A DNA stretch of 64,000 nt from Aquisalibacillus elongatus (lineage in GTDB: Bacteria; Bacillota; Bacilli; Bacillales; Alkalibacillaceae), in NCBI RefSeq assembly GCF_003843875.1, contig NZ_RKRF01000007.1, positions 806,001 to 870,000 on the forward strand, written 5' to 3'. Numbering within the stretch: the first letter of the stretch is position 1; each line of letters opens with the position of its first letter. Below the pieces are notes generated by a model. That model was not told where the DNA came from, made no database searches, and was given only the letters and a program-made list of their open reading frames with translations. The translations under genes were made by a program, and so were the position numbers. This document shows positions 26,447-35,964 of the stretch, piece after piece.

Positions 26447-28295
26447 TAGAACCATCCCCCTCTTCATCTTCTAAGTCTTCTTTATGAACATGATAACCTA
26501 AGTCGTCTTTGAATGAACGGTAAAGCATACTTCCTGCTGTAATTGCAAAACCAATGACTGCTAAGATCCAGTATCCGCCTTGATACATGACACCGAAACC
26601 AGCAATAAATAATCCAAGTGACATAACAAACGGTACAAATGAACGGTTCGGCATGTGAATATCACCAAGTGGTTCTGCAGGTTTTATCTTGCCGTCGCCT
26701 TCCATCTTCTCAACCCAAAGTGGGTCTAGTCCGCGTACTAAAGGCTCCTGTTTGAAGTTATAGAAAGGAGGTGGAGATGGTATAGCCCATTCTAACGTAC
26801 GGCCATCCCATGGGTCACCAGACACTTTCTGTCCTTTAGTTTGTGTCACAATGACATTATATATGAATATAATTGTACCGACTGCCATAAAGAGTGCACC
26901 AATAGTACTTATTAAGTTAAATAAATCTAAACCTTGTTCGCCTTGGAACTTCCAATAACGTCTTGGCATACCCATTAAACCTAAGAAGTGTTGAACAAAG
27001 AAAGTTAAATGGAAGCCAATAAAGAATAGCCAGAAGAACCAATGATTTAGTTTTTCGTTTAACATTGTACCGAACATTTTTGGCCACCAGTAAATGATAC
27101 CGGCAAAAATACCAAGCACAGTACCACCTACAATAACATAGTGGAAGTGCGCTACAACGAAGTATGAGTCGTGATACTGAAAGTCTGCCGCAGCAGAAGC
27201 TAACATAACACCGGTCATACCACCAATTGTAAAGGTTGGTATGAAACCTAAGGCAAATACCATTGGAGAAGTTAGCCTAATACTACCGCCCCATAGAGTA
27301 AATAACCAGTTAAAGATTTTAATACCCGTTGGCACGGCAATTGCCATTGTTGCTACTGCGAAAATTGAGTTCGCAATTGGTCCTAAACCTACTGTAAACA
27401 TGTGGTGTGCCCAAACCATGAAACCTAAGAACGCGATTAAAACAGTTGCGAATACCATTGAAGAGTAACCAAATAAGCGTTTCTTAGCAAACGTCGAAAT
27501 CACTTCACTAAACACACCAAATGCTGGGAGAATTAAGATATAAACTTCTGGGTGTCCAAATATCCAGAATAAGTGCTCCCAAATAATGACGTTACCACCC
27601 ATTGAAGGGTCAAAGAAATTCGCACCGAATAAACGATCAAATGTTAATAAGAATAGACCAACGGTTAACGCTGGGAATGCGAATAGAATTAGAACACTTG
27701 CAATAAATGCTGTCCATGTGAACAATGGCATTCTCATGTATGTCATGCCTGGTGCTCTCATGTTTACAACTGTAACTATAAAGTTAATACCACCCATAAG
27801 GGTACCAAAACCTGCAATCTGTAGACCTATGGCGTAAAAGTCAACACCATGACCTTCAGAGAATATCGATAAAGGTGCGTATGCTGTCCAACCTGCATCA
27901 GGTGCTCCTGTTACAAACCAAGAGACATTTAACATTACACCACCGAAGAAAAATAACCAGAAACCTAATGCGTTAACAAATGGGAATGCAACATCTCGTG
28001 CACCTATTTGTAACGGCAGAACAGCGTTCATTAATGCAAAGATTAACGGCATCGCTGCTAAAAAGATCATGGTTGTTCCGTGCATGGTTAATACTTCATT
28101 GTAGAATTGAGCCGAGATAAATTCATTATCCGGTGCAATTAACTGAATACGAATAAGCATTGCTTCAAGACCACCGAGTAAGAAGAAGAAGAATCCGCCA
28201 ATTAAATACAGGATTCCGATCTTCTTATGGTCTACTGTTGTTAAGTAGTCCCATAAAGTAGCCCCGAAACCAGCTTTTCTAGCTGTTGTGCTCAC
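26439..28295 (-). CDS. ctaD: Cytochrome c oxidase subunit I (caa3 type)
   Basis: The 618-residue catalytic subunit carrying haem a and the haem a3-CuB centre. Seen: LTMHGTTMIFLAAMPLIFAL with a haem-a ligand His, WEHLFWIFGHPEVYILILP at about residues 243-261 with the CuB His and the cross-linked Tyr, WAHHMFTVG with two CuB histidines, and YFVVAHFHYVIVGG with the haem a3 and haem a ligands. All ligands are present. Start is GTG with GGGAGG upstream. Follows ctaC in the operon. Confidence 0.97.
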   Translation of the reverse strand: MSTTARKAGFGATLWDYLTTVDHKKIGILYLIGGFFFFLLGGLEAMLIRIQLIAPDNEFISAQFYNEVLTMHGTTMIFLAAMPLIFALMNAVLPLQIGARDVAFPFVNALGFWLFFFGGVMLNVSWFVTGAPDAGWTAYAPLSIFSEGHGVDFYAIGLQIAGFGTLMGGINFIVTVVNMRAPGMTYMRMPLFTWTAFIASVLILFAFPALTVGLFLLTFDRLFGANFFDPSMGGNVIIWEHLFWIFGHPEVYILILPAFGVFSEVISTFAKKRLFGYSSMVFATVLIAFLGFMVWAHHMFTVGLGPIANSIFAVATMAIAVPTGIKIFNWLFTLWGGSIRLTSPMVFALGFIPTFTIGGMTGVMLASAAADFQYHDSYFVVAHFHYVIVGGTVLGIFAGIIYWWPKMFGTMLNEKLNHWFFWLFFIGFHLTFFVQHFLGLMGMPRRYWKFQGEQGLDLFNLISTIGALFMAVGTIIFIYNVIVTQTKGQKVSGDPWDGRTLEWAIPSPPPFYNFKQEPLVRGLDPLWVEKMEGDGKIKPAEPLGDIHMPNRSFVPFVMSLGLFIAGFGVMYQGGYWILAVIGFAITAGSMLYRSFKDDLGYHVHKEDLEDEEGDGSNG

Positions 28296-28329
28296 GCTTT
28301 TTACCTCCCTTTAAAGTGATGTCAATACC

Positions 28330-29577
28330 TTATTCTTCATTGTTTTCTTCATCTTCTTGTTGATCTTCTTCTTCATTTCCTTCATCTTCTGATTCCTCGG
28401 ATGATTCTTCATCACCTTCTGAATCTTCTTCTGACTCTTCTTCCTCAGGGAATAATGAGCTTAAATCAGAATCTTGATAAGAAGTATCTCTTGCATTTTC
28501 TGGATTAATATCACTAGGTTTTAATTGCATTAAGTACTCAGCAATTTTTCCAGCTTCTTCATCTGTAAGATCGTATTGTGCATCAGTCATTCTGTTACCA
28601 GGCTTCATACGATCTCCTTCTTCACCAACACCCTTAGTCTGAATCCACTTGATTATGTTTTCTTTGTTGTAATCAAAGACTCCAGCTAATTCTTCACGAT
28701 CACCGAAGTTCGTTAAGTTAGGTCCAGTTTTGTTAGGGCTAGATCCAATAGCATGGCAGCCAATACAGTTATTATTAAATAACTCTTGACCTTCTTGAGC
28801 CGTTTGAGATTCAGGCGTTTCTTCACCTGTCACGCTTTGCATATCTTGAACCCACTGCTCAAATTCTCCTGGACTAACAGCTACAACTTTAAAGTCCATG
28901 AGTGAGTGTGATGGCCCGCACAATTCAGCACACTTACCGAAGTAAACACCTTCTTCTTGTGCAAGTAGCGTCATCTCATTCGTGTTACCAGTTGGGTTAA
29001 CGTCCATCTTACCATCTATAGATGGCACCCAGAATGAGTGAATAACATCTTGTGAGACCATGGATAAGTATACTCTTCGATCTGTTGGAATATATAATTC
29101 CTGACTTGTCGAAACTTCTAGATCTTCATATTCAAAGTGCCACCAATACTGTGCACCCGTAACGTTAATCCATATAGAATCCATTTCTTCTCCTTCTTCA
29201 TTTACATCAGGAGAAGTGTCTGCTAAAGCAAACGTGTACTGAACAGTCGGAACTGCCAGAATAAGTAATAAAATAATTGGAATAACAGTCCATAGAGTTT
29301 CTAATGCGTGATTTCCTTCCGTTTGTTTAGGAATATAATCAGGATCGTCTTTCTTTTGACGATACTTGTAAATGACAAACGCGTAAATCACCATAACGAC
29401 TGCGAATACAAATAACATGATGACAATACTTAGAATCATCAAGTCATAAATCATTCCTGCACCTTCACCTTTTGGTTGAAGAGCGCTTAGGAATGGATCA
29501 CCACAACCTGATAAAACAAGTGCAAGTACGACCAAAGCAAAAGATGCTTTGAATTTACTCATCCACCCTTTCATCAT
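28330..29577 (-). CDS. ctaC: Cytochrome c oxidase subunit II with fused cytochrome c and an acidic tail
   Basis: A lipoprotein of about 415 residues. Seen, numbered from the TTG at 29580: lipobox LSGC (Cys 26), two transmembrane helices (about 43-70 and 93-118), a CuA cupredoxin domain with His 181, Cys 217, Cys 221, His 225 and Met 228 (CAELCGPSH), and a cytochrome c domain with CIGCH at 272-276 and the probable axial Met in MKPGNR. After residue 378 follows a 38-residue tail with 26 Asp/Glu, beyond the usual end of the family. The TTG lies too near the GAGG; the ATG at 29577 fits better. Confidence 0.95.
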   Translation of the reverse strand: MMKGWMSKFKASFALVVLALVLSGCGDPFLSALQPKGEGAGMIYDLMILSIVIMLFVFAVVMVIYAFVIYKYRQKKDDPDYIPKQTEGNHALETLWTVIPIILLLILAVPTVQYTFALADTSPDVNEEGEEMDSIWINVTGAQYWWHFEYEDLEVSTSQELYIPTDRRVYLSMVSQDVIHSFWVPSIDGKMDVNPTGNTNEMTLLAQEEGVYFGKCAELCGPSHSLMDFKVVAVSPGEFEQWVQDMQSVTGEETPESQTAQEGQELFNNNCIGCHAIGSSPNKTGPNLTNFGDREELAGVFDYNKENIIKWIQTKGVGEEGDRMKPGNRMTDAQYDLTDEEAGKIAEYLMQLKPSDINPENARDTSYQDSDLSSLFPEEEESEEDSEGDEESSEESEDEGNEEEDQQEDEENNEE

Positions 29578-29620
29578 CAATACCTCTCTTTCTCTTATTA
29601 AGTCTTAAGTTGTTGAATAC

Positions 29621-29664
29621 ATTATATAAATATAATTAAGAAAATGAAAATCATTTCTTAATTA
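29621..29664 (-). promoter_or_regulatory. Promoter-like -10 and palindrome between ctaB and ctaC
   Basis: TATAAT on the minus strand (29626-29621) follows a strong palindrome at 29633-29664: a 14-bp stem with one bulge, loop AAA, whose core ATGAAAATCAT fits about 14 of 19 positions of a Fur box. It could be an operator, an RNA processing or attenuation hairpin between ctaB and ctaC, or both. No T-run follows, so it is not a standard terminator. Confidence 0.4.
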
Positions 29665-29670
29665 ACTTAA

Positions 29671-30597
29671 CTAAGTTAATGGTAGCGTTGCAACTACTAA
29701 AGCAACAAAGAAGAATGTTAAATAATTTAATGAATATATGAACATCCATTTTGCCCAACGGTCATCATCTTTCATTTTAAAACCGTATACAGCAACTGCT
29801 AGCCAACCTAAATTTAATAAAGTCGCAAAGATTAAAAAGACTGTTCCTAAAGAAAAGAAGTAGAATGGTAAAGGTAATAAACAAACCGTATAAATTAAAA
29901 TTTGTCGTTTTGTAATCTTATTACCATAAACAACAGGTAACATTGGTACACCTGCTTGTTTATATTCTTCCTTCTTTCTAATAGCTAATGACAAGAAATG
30001 TGGCGTTTGCCAAATAAACATGACTAAAAATAATACAAACGCTGCTGGATGCAAAGCTTGGTCAACTGCAGCCCAACCTATTAGTGGCGGTGCTGCACCT
30101 GAAAAACTTCCAATTACCGTATTGATGGTATATCTTCTTTTTGACCACACAGTGTACAGCACAACGTAGACAAACCAACCAATAAAACCAAAAACAGCGG
30201 CTAGTGGCGTTGTTAAATAGAGCAATCCAAGTCCTATAACAGTAAATAGAACACCCAATGATAGAATAACATTTAACGGTATACTTCCGGTAATCGTAGG
30301 TCTTTTCTTGGTTCTCGACATGGCATGATCAATATCGCGGTCATACCAATTATTTAAAACACATCCCCCTGCTATTAAGAAAGCAGTTCCTAACATAACA
30401 AGGAAGAATATTGACCAACTAAAACTTTGATTATTAAAGTAAAGTGCTAGCCAGTAGCCTGCAAAAGCAGTAATCAAGTTAGAATTTATAATTCCTATTT
30501 TAATTAAAGCCATAAAATCTTGCCATAAAGCTTTAAATGAACTAGATTGTTGTTCTAACTGAGATAACGTCGTGTGAATTGACCGAGGTTCACTCAT
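29671..30597 (-). CDS. ctaB: Protohaem IX farnesyltransferase (haem O synthase)
   Basis: A 308-residue polytopic UbiA-family prenyltransferase that farnesylates haem b to haem o. Seen: the first Asp-rich motif in NNWYDRDIDHAMSRTKKRP at about residues 112-130, and the second-loop region KEEYKQAGVPMLPVVYGNKI. About nine helices. It supplies CtaA, encoded divergently, and lies upstream of ctaCDEF on the same strand. GAGGGG is 13 nt upstream of the ATG. Confidence 0.95.
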   Translation of the reverse strand: MSEPRSIHTTLSQLEQQSSSFKALWQDFMALIKIGIINSNLITAFAGYWLALYFNNQSFSWSIFFLVMLGTAFLIAGGCVLNNWYDRDIDHAMSRTKKRPTITGSIPLNVILSLGVLFTVIGLGLLYLTTPLAAVFGFIGWFVYVVLYTVWSKRRYTINTVIGSFSGAAPPLIGWAAVDQALHPAAFVLFLVMFIWQTPHFLSLAIRKKEEYKQAGVPMLPVVYGNKITKRQILIYTVCLLPLPFYFFSLGTVFLIFATLLNLGWLAVAVYGFKMKDDDRWAKWMFIYSLNYLTFFFVALVVATLPLT

Positions 30598-31005
30598 ACT
30601 TTTCGCCGTCCCCTCATATTTTCATCATCTTCTTAAGTTTAATGGTAAACTTATGTAACCACCATTATTGTATCATGTAAAATCCTTCACTTCTATTTAA
30701 CCACATAAAATTATTTTTAGATGTGAAAAAACTGTGAAATTATTATGGCCTTTGTAAAAATAGCATATTTAATCGAAAAATGTTAGTCCTTAACTTCATT
30801 ATTTGTTATTTTTCACAGAATATATAAAATTTCTCAATAAACCTCTGTTTTAAGTGAAAAAGTGTTATAAATTTGTAAAGAATTTTATTTCCAACTAACA
30901 GAAATTTATATTACGATAGGTATTGGACATTTGTAAAGATTGTATAAAAAACTATTTTTCTTATAAATTAAGTTTTGGTGCGCTTCACGAAAGAAGGTGA
31001 ATAAC
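30598..31005. promoter_or_regulatory. ctaB-ctaA divergent regulatory region
   Basis: About 400 bp of very AT-rich DNA between two divergent haem genes. Two direct repeats ATTTGTAAAGA occur at 30871 and 30929, 58 bp apart, upstream of ctaA. They are loosely similar to ResD-type TTTGTnAA sites known upstream of ctaA in B. subtilis. I found no convincing sigma-A promoter with standard spacing, no hairpin terminator and no ORF. Confidence 0.35.
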
Positions 31006-31926
31006 ATGAAAAATCAAATTCTACACAAAATTATAGCAATAGTCTCCTTATTCACCATGCTATTTGTGCTAATTGGTGGAGCTTTAGTGACAAAAACGGG
31101 TTCAGGATTAGGTTGTGGTAGAAGTTGGCCACTGTGTGATGGACAATTAATTCCATCGAACATTACCCCTGAGCTAATTATTGAACTTAGTCACCGATTA
31201 GTCACTGGTGTTGCTATAATTATCGTCGGTATTTTAGCAATTGTAGCTTGGCGTCATTATCAACACGTCAAAGAAACAAAATTTCTAGTGATCATGACGA
31301 TCCTATTCTTTATTATACAATCCTTATTAGGTGCTGGCGCTGTCTTAATTGAGCAGACAAGCCTTATTAAGGCATTACATTTTGGTGTTTCATTAATATC
31401 ATTTGCAACTGTGTTCCTATTAACCTTAATTATTTTTAACATCGACAAACATTTCAATACAGATCAGATTAATATCACAAAAACACTCAGAACAAATTTT
31501 TACGGTTTGTTTGTGTATACTTTAATCGTTGTATATTCTGGAGCACTGGTTCGTCATAAGTCCGCAAGTCTCGTTTGCCTTGAATGGCCACATTGTAATG
31601 AAGGTCAGGCAATATCCACCTTCTCAGTTGAACAATGGATTCAAATGGGCCACCGTTTGATGGCTGGCTTACTATTTATTTGGGTAGTTGGACTATTAAT
31701 TTATTTGTTTAAAAACTACAAATCTAATTTCTTAAAACAAGGCTGGTTTTTAGCAACAGTTCTAATCACGATACAAGTAGTGCTTGGAGCACTAGTTATC
31801 TTTACGTTAAGGAACGTTAATATTGCCTTAATGCATGCGTTATTTATTTCGTTATTTTTCGCATTACTATGTTATTTTGTGTTATTAGCATATCGTTCAA
31901 ATAATAAAAATAACAACGAACAATAA
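31006..31926 (+). CDS. ctaA: Haem A synthase
   Basis: A 306-residue eight-helix membrane enzyme that oxidises haem o to haem a. Seen: the extracytoplasmic cysteine pair in GCGRSWPLCDG (about residues 36-46), the Glu/His ligand motif ELSHRLVTG at about 62-70, a second cysteine pair CLEWPHC at about 186-192, and QMGHRLMAG and ALMHALF with the other haem-ligand histidines. The longest reading begins at a GTG that belongs to the AAGGTG ribosome binding site; the ATG at 31006 is the start. Confidence 0.95.
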   Translation: MKNQILHKIIAIVSLFTMLFVLIGGALVTKTGSGLGCGRSWPLCDGQLIPSNITPELIIELSHRLVTGVAIIIVGILAIVAWRHYQHVKETKFLVIMTILFFIIQSLLGAGAVLIEQTSLIKALHFGVSLISFATVFLLTLIIFNIDKHFNTDQINITKTLRTNFYGLFVYTLIVVYSGALVRHKSASLVCLEWPHCNEGQAISTFSVEQWIQMGHRLMAGLLFIWVVGLLIYLFKNYKSNFLKQGWFLATVLITIQVVLGALVIFTLRNVNIALMHALFISLFFALLCYFVLLAYRSNNKNNNEQ

Positions 31927-31936
31927 ATTAGTTCAA

Positions 31937-31984
31937 AATTAAAATGGGCTGCTCTCAACCAATTTTGAGGCAGCCCATTTTTTA
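31937..31984. terminator. Bidirectional terminator between ctaA and pyc
   Basis: A long stem, AAATGGGCTGC plus CTCAA pairing with TTGAG plus GCAGCCCATTT with one internal mismatch, flanked by A and T runs. Confidence 0.88.
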
Positions 31985-34900
31985 TTATTCAACTTCGATT
32001 AGTAAATCGCCACTTTCGATTGATTCTTGATCTTTCACGTGGATTTTCTTTACGGTTCCTTCAAAAGGTGCTTGTATTGTTGTTTCCATTTTCATGGATT
32101 CCGTAATCATGAGGTGATCGTTCTTCCCAACCTTTTCTCCTTCTTTAACGAGTACATTAATGACTGTTCCTGGCATTGATGCGCCAATATGGTTAGGGTT
32201 ATCCTTATCAGCCTTAACTCGTTGATGAAGAACATTTTCAACGCTTTCATCTCGAACTAACACCTCTCTTGGCTGACCATTTAATTCAAAATAAACAACT
32301 CGCTGACCATCTTTTTGAGCTTCCCCAATAGAGACAAGTTTAACGATTAACGTTTTTCCTTGTTCAATTTCGACAGCGATTTCTTCTCCTAATCTTAATC
32401 CATATAGGAATGAAGGTGTATCTAATACAGAAACATCACCAAATTGGTCAACAAACTTTTGATATTCATCAAATACTTTAGGATAAAGCGCATATGAGAT
32501 GATCTCTAAGTCTGTTACTTGGCGATCTAGCTTTTCATAAAGTTGTTCTCTCAACGCTTCAAAGTTAACTGGTTTTAAAAACTCTCCAGGACGTGTGCTA
32601 ATCACTTCTCTTCCTTTGAGGATGATTCGTTGTAATTCTTTCGGAAAGCCCTGATAAGGCTGACCAATATAACCTTGGAAAAATTCAACGACGGAATCAG
32701 GGAAATCTAAAGATTCGCCATTTTCATATACATCATCTACCGTTAGATCATTTTGAACCATAAATAGGGCCATATCTCCAACAATTTTAGATGATGGGGT
32801 TACTTTAATAATGTCCCCGAACATATCATTGACTTTTCGATACATGGCTTTAACTTCATCCCAGCGCTCACCAAGTCCTACTGCTTTAGCTTGTTGTTGT
32901 AAGTTACTATATTGACCTCCTGGCATTTCATGGAAGTATATTTCAGAATGTGGAGCTTTTAGGCCATTTTCATAAGGGGCATAAAACTCTCTGACATCTT
33001 CCCAATAACGACCAAGTTGATCATATGCATTAATATTCAATTGTGGCTGTCGTTCGTTATGCTCTAAAGCGTAATATAGGCTATTAGCACTTGGTTGTGA
33101 TGTGCTCCCAGCCATTGTACTAACAGCTACGTCAACTGCATCGATACCTGCTTCAATAGCTTTGGAATACATGTAAACACCATTGCCGCTAGTATCATGT
33201 GTGTGTAAATGAATAGGAATGTTTATTTCTTTTTTCAAAGCTGTAATTAATTGATAAGCCGCTTCAGGTTTTAATAAACCTGCCATATCTTTAATACCTA
33301 AAATATGGGCTCCTGCTTCTTCAAGTTCTTTTGCTAAATTTAAATAATAATCTAAGTCATATTTTGGGCGACTCGGGTCTAATATATCTCCTGTATAACA
33401 CATAGCCGCTTCAGCAATTTTTCCTTGCTTTCGAACAGCTTGTATAGCAGGCTTCATACCTTCAACCCAGTTTAAGCTATCAAAGACTCTGAAAACGTCG
33501 ATTCCCATTTGAGCACTTCGTTCAACAAATTCATCAATGACGTTATCTGGGTAGTTTTTATATCCAACCGCATTACTTGCTCTTAATAACATTTGGAATA
33601 GTACGTTTGGCATTTTTTCTCTCAATTGACTGAGGCGTTCCCAAGGGTTCTCACGTAGGAAACGGTAAGACACATCAAAGGTAGCTCCGCCCCACATTTC
33701 AACTGAAAATAAATTAGGCAACAATTTAGAAGTTGGTTCCGCAATGTCTAAAAGATCTTTAGTTCTTACACGAGTCGCTAATAAAGATTGGTGAGCATCA
33801 CGGAATGTCGTATCTGTTAATTGAACCTCCTTCTGCTCTTTAAGCCACTTAGCAACCGCTTCAGGTCCTTCCTCATCTAAAATCTGTTTGGTCCCTCTCG
33901 GATAATCTTCATTTTGATCCACTACAGGTTTACGTGGATTAGAAAACAATGGTTTCTTCTCTTGTCCTTGACCTGTCGGACCATTAATCGTTGTATAACC
34001 TAAATATGTCAGTAGTTTCGTACCACGATCTCGACGCTTCGGAAATACGAATAATTCAGGTGAACTATCGATAAACGTCGTATCATACGTACCGTTTAAG
34101 AATTTTTCATGCAAAATAACATTCTCTAAGAATGGAATATTCGTTTTAATACCGCGAATACGGAACTCTTTTAAGTTTCGTACCATCTTGTTGGCAGCTT
34201 GATCAAAAGTAAGTGCCCATGTCGATACTTTAACTAATAATGAATCATAATGTGGTGAAATAACGGCTCCTTGGAATCCATTACCTGCATCTAAACGAAC
34301 ACCAAAGCCACCACCTGTACGGTAAGCCATAATCTTACCGGTATCTGGCATGAAATTATTTAATGGATCTTCCGTTGTCACACGTGATTGAATCGCATAT
34401 CCGTGAGTTATAACATCTTCTTGTTTAGGAATTTCAATCGGATAATCGTGTAATGTATGACCCATTGCAATATGAATTTGGGTTTGAACAATATCGACAC
34501 CTGTAATCATCTCGGTAATCGTATGTTCAACCTGCACACGCGGGTTTACCTCAATAAAGTAAAATTCGTCTTCTGTAACTAAAAACTCAACTGTCCCCGC
34601 ATTAACATAATCAACGCTATCCATCAGCTTAACAGCTGCTTCACATATTTCTTCACGTTGGTCATCACTTAGTGAAACACTTGGTGCAATTTCAACAACT
34701 TTTTGATGTCGACGTTGAACCGAACAATCTCGTTCATACAAATGAACAATGTTCCCGTCATAATCACCAAGAATTTGCACTTCAATATGCTTTGGCTTTT
34801 CGACTAATTTTTCTACATAAACTTCATCGCTACCAAAGGCTGCTTTAGCCTCTGACTTAGCTCTTTCGTATGCTTCCTTTAAGGCCTCAGACGTTCTGAC

Positions 34901-35428
34901 AATACGCATACCACGTCCGCCACCGCCCATGGCTGCCTTAATCATAATTGGAAATCCATGATTAGATACAAAGTTCTCAACTTCTTCTAAAGATGATACT
35001 GGGCCATCTGTACCTGGTATGACTGGAATATCTGCTTTAATGGCTTGTTCTCTGGCTTTAACTTTATCACCAAATACATCTAATAAACCACTAGAAGGCC
35101 CAATAAATGTTATGCCCTCTTCTTCACAACGCTTCGCAAAATGGACGTTTTCGGATAAAAATCCGTACCCTGGGTGAATTGCATCAACGCCAACACGTTT
35201 GGCAATTGATATAATACCCTCAATATCTAAGTAAACATCGATTGGTTTTTTACCAACACCAACCAAGTAAGCCTCATCCGCTTTGTAACGATGATAAGAC
35301 CCTGTATCTTCTTCTGAATAAATAGCAACTGTTCGAATGTTAAGCTCTGTACAAGCTCGAAACACTCTTATTGCGATTTCTCCCCTATTCGCTACGAGTA
35401 CTTTGTTAAATGTCTTTTTCTCTGTCAT
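31985..35428 (-). CDS. pyc: Pyruvate carboxylase
   Basis: A 1147-residue biotin enzyme that carboxylates pyruvate to oxaloacetate for the TCA cycle. Seen in order: biotin carboxylase with MIKAAMGGGGRGMRIV (ATP grasp) and RDCSVQRRHQKVVE; carboxyltransferase beginning VQLTDTTFRDAHQSLLATRV at about residue 535; and a C-terminal biotinyl domain with the modified Lys in MITESMKMETT. All domains are intact. The frame opens at 35443, but the first ATG forms part of the GGAGG site; ATG at 35428 is 8 nt after it. In B. subtilis ftsW separates pycA from ylaN; here ftsW is absent. Confidence 0.97.
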   Translation of the reverse strand: MTEKKTFNKVLVANRGEIAIRVFRACTELNIRTVAIYSEEDTGSYHRYKADEAYLVGVGKKPIDVYLDIEGIISIAKRVGVDAIHPGYGFLSENVHFAKRCEEEGITFIGPSSGLLDVFGDKVKAREQAIKADIPVIPGTDGPVSSLEEVENFVSNHGFPIMIKAAMGGGGRGMRIVRTSEALKEAYERAKSEAKAAFGSDEVYVEKLVEKPKHIEVQILGDYDGNIVHLYERDCSVQRRHQKVVEIAPSVSLSDDQREEICEAAVKLMDSVDYVNAGTVEFLVTEDEFYFIEVNPRVQVEHTITEMITGVDIVQTQIHIAMGHTLHDYPIEIPKQEDVITHGYAIQSRVTTEDPLNNFMPDTGKIMAYRTGGGFGVRLDAGNGFQGAVISPHYDSLLVKVSTWALTFDQAANKMVRNLKEFRIRGIKTNIPFLENVILHEKFLNGTYDTTFIDSSPELFVFPKRRDRGTKLLTYLGYTTINGPTGQGQEKKPLFSNPRKPVVDQNEDYPRGTKQILDEEGPEAVAKWLKEQKEVQLTDTTFRDAHQSLLATRVRTKDLLDIAEPTSKLLPNLFSVEMWGGATFDVSYRFLRENPWERLSQLREKMPNVLFQMLLRASNAVGYKNYPDNVIDEFVERSAQMGIDVFRVFDSLNWVEGMKPAIQAVRKQGKIAEAAMCYTGDILDPSRPKYDLDYYLNLAKELEEAGAHILGIKDMAGLLKPEAAYQLITALKKEINIPIHLHTHDTSGNGVYMYSKAIEAGIDAVDVAVSTMAGSTSQPSANSLYYALEHNERQPQLNINAYDQLGRYWEDVREFYAPYENGLKAPHSEIYFHEMPGGQYSNLQQQAKAVGLGERWDEVKAMYRKVNDMFGDIIKVTPSSKIVGDMALFMVQNDLTVDDVYENGESLDFPDSVVEFFQGYIGQPYQGFPKELQRIILKGREVISTRPGEFLKPVNFEALREQLYEKLDRQVTDLEIISYALYPKVFDEYQKFVDQFGDVSVLDTPSFLYGLRLGEEIAVEIEQGKTLIVKLVSIGEAQKDGQRVVYFELNGQPREVLVRDESVENVLHQRVKADKDNPNHIGASMPGTVINVLVKEGEKVGKNDHLMITESMKMETTIQAPFEGTVKKIHVKDQESIESGDLLIEVE

Positions 35429-35537
35429 GTTGGAATCCTCCATTTCTATTTAGGGAAATGATGCCTCCAATTTAGTAAATACGACAAGAATCAGCAAAAT
35501 TCCTTCAAAATTTAGAAAAATGAATAACCATTCATTC

Positions 35538-35598
35538 CATCTTAATAAAATAGCCCAAATAAAACTTGCTGTTTATTTGAGCTATTTTATTAAGATGA
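35538..35598 (-). terminator. Long hairpin terminator at the end of ylaN
   Basis: A stem of more than 20 bp, ATCTTAATAAAATAGC and CAAATAAA pairing with TTTATTTG and GCTATTTTATTAAGAT, with one mismatch and an 8-nt loop. The ylaN stop codon lies inside its arm. Confidence 0.75.
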
Positions 35599-35880
35599 TT
35601 TATGTTTTTGATAAGCCTCATGTAAGGCCCCTAGTTCCTGTTCTAGGTTTTCTAGTATTTCTTTCCCTGTTGATTCATTAATGAGCTTTAGTCTTACAGC
35701 GAAATGAATCTCACGTGAGAGACCATACATTTGTGTATCTAAAACCTCTTCATAAAGAGGACATTGAGGCATTGTTAAGTTATCCATTTGCACTTTAATT
35801 AATTGTAAAATTTGATCCGCATCTGCCTTTAAGAGGGCGAGTGCTTGCTGATTCTCTTCAAGCGCTACATTGGATGACAC
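35590..35880 (-). CDS. ylaN: YlaN family protein (UPF0358), Fur-linked iron protein
   Basis: A 96-residue helical cytoplasmic protein with the family blocks [20 protein letters not shown] and [22 protein letters not shown]. In Staphylococcus aureus YlaN binds iron(II) and relieves Fur repression; in B. subtilis it was long listed as essential. Start is GTG with GAGGGGGAATAACC upstream. Single Cys in PQCPLYEEV. It lies between glsA and pyc, as in B. subtilis minus ftsW. The stop codon sits in the terminator hairpin. Confidence 0.92.
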   Translation of the reverse strand: MSSNVALEENQQALALLKADADQILQLIKVQMDNLTMPQCPLYEEVLDTQMYGLSREIHFAVRLKLINESTGKEILENLEQELGALHEAYQKHKSS

Positions 35881-35964
35881 GGTTATTCCCCCTCACGAAT
35901 TAAGCTTCCTACTTAATTATATTATAGGTTATCCGCCTAAAATGCAAGAAAACTTGTCCTGAGT

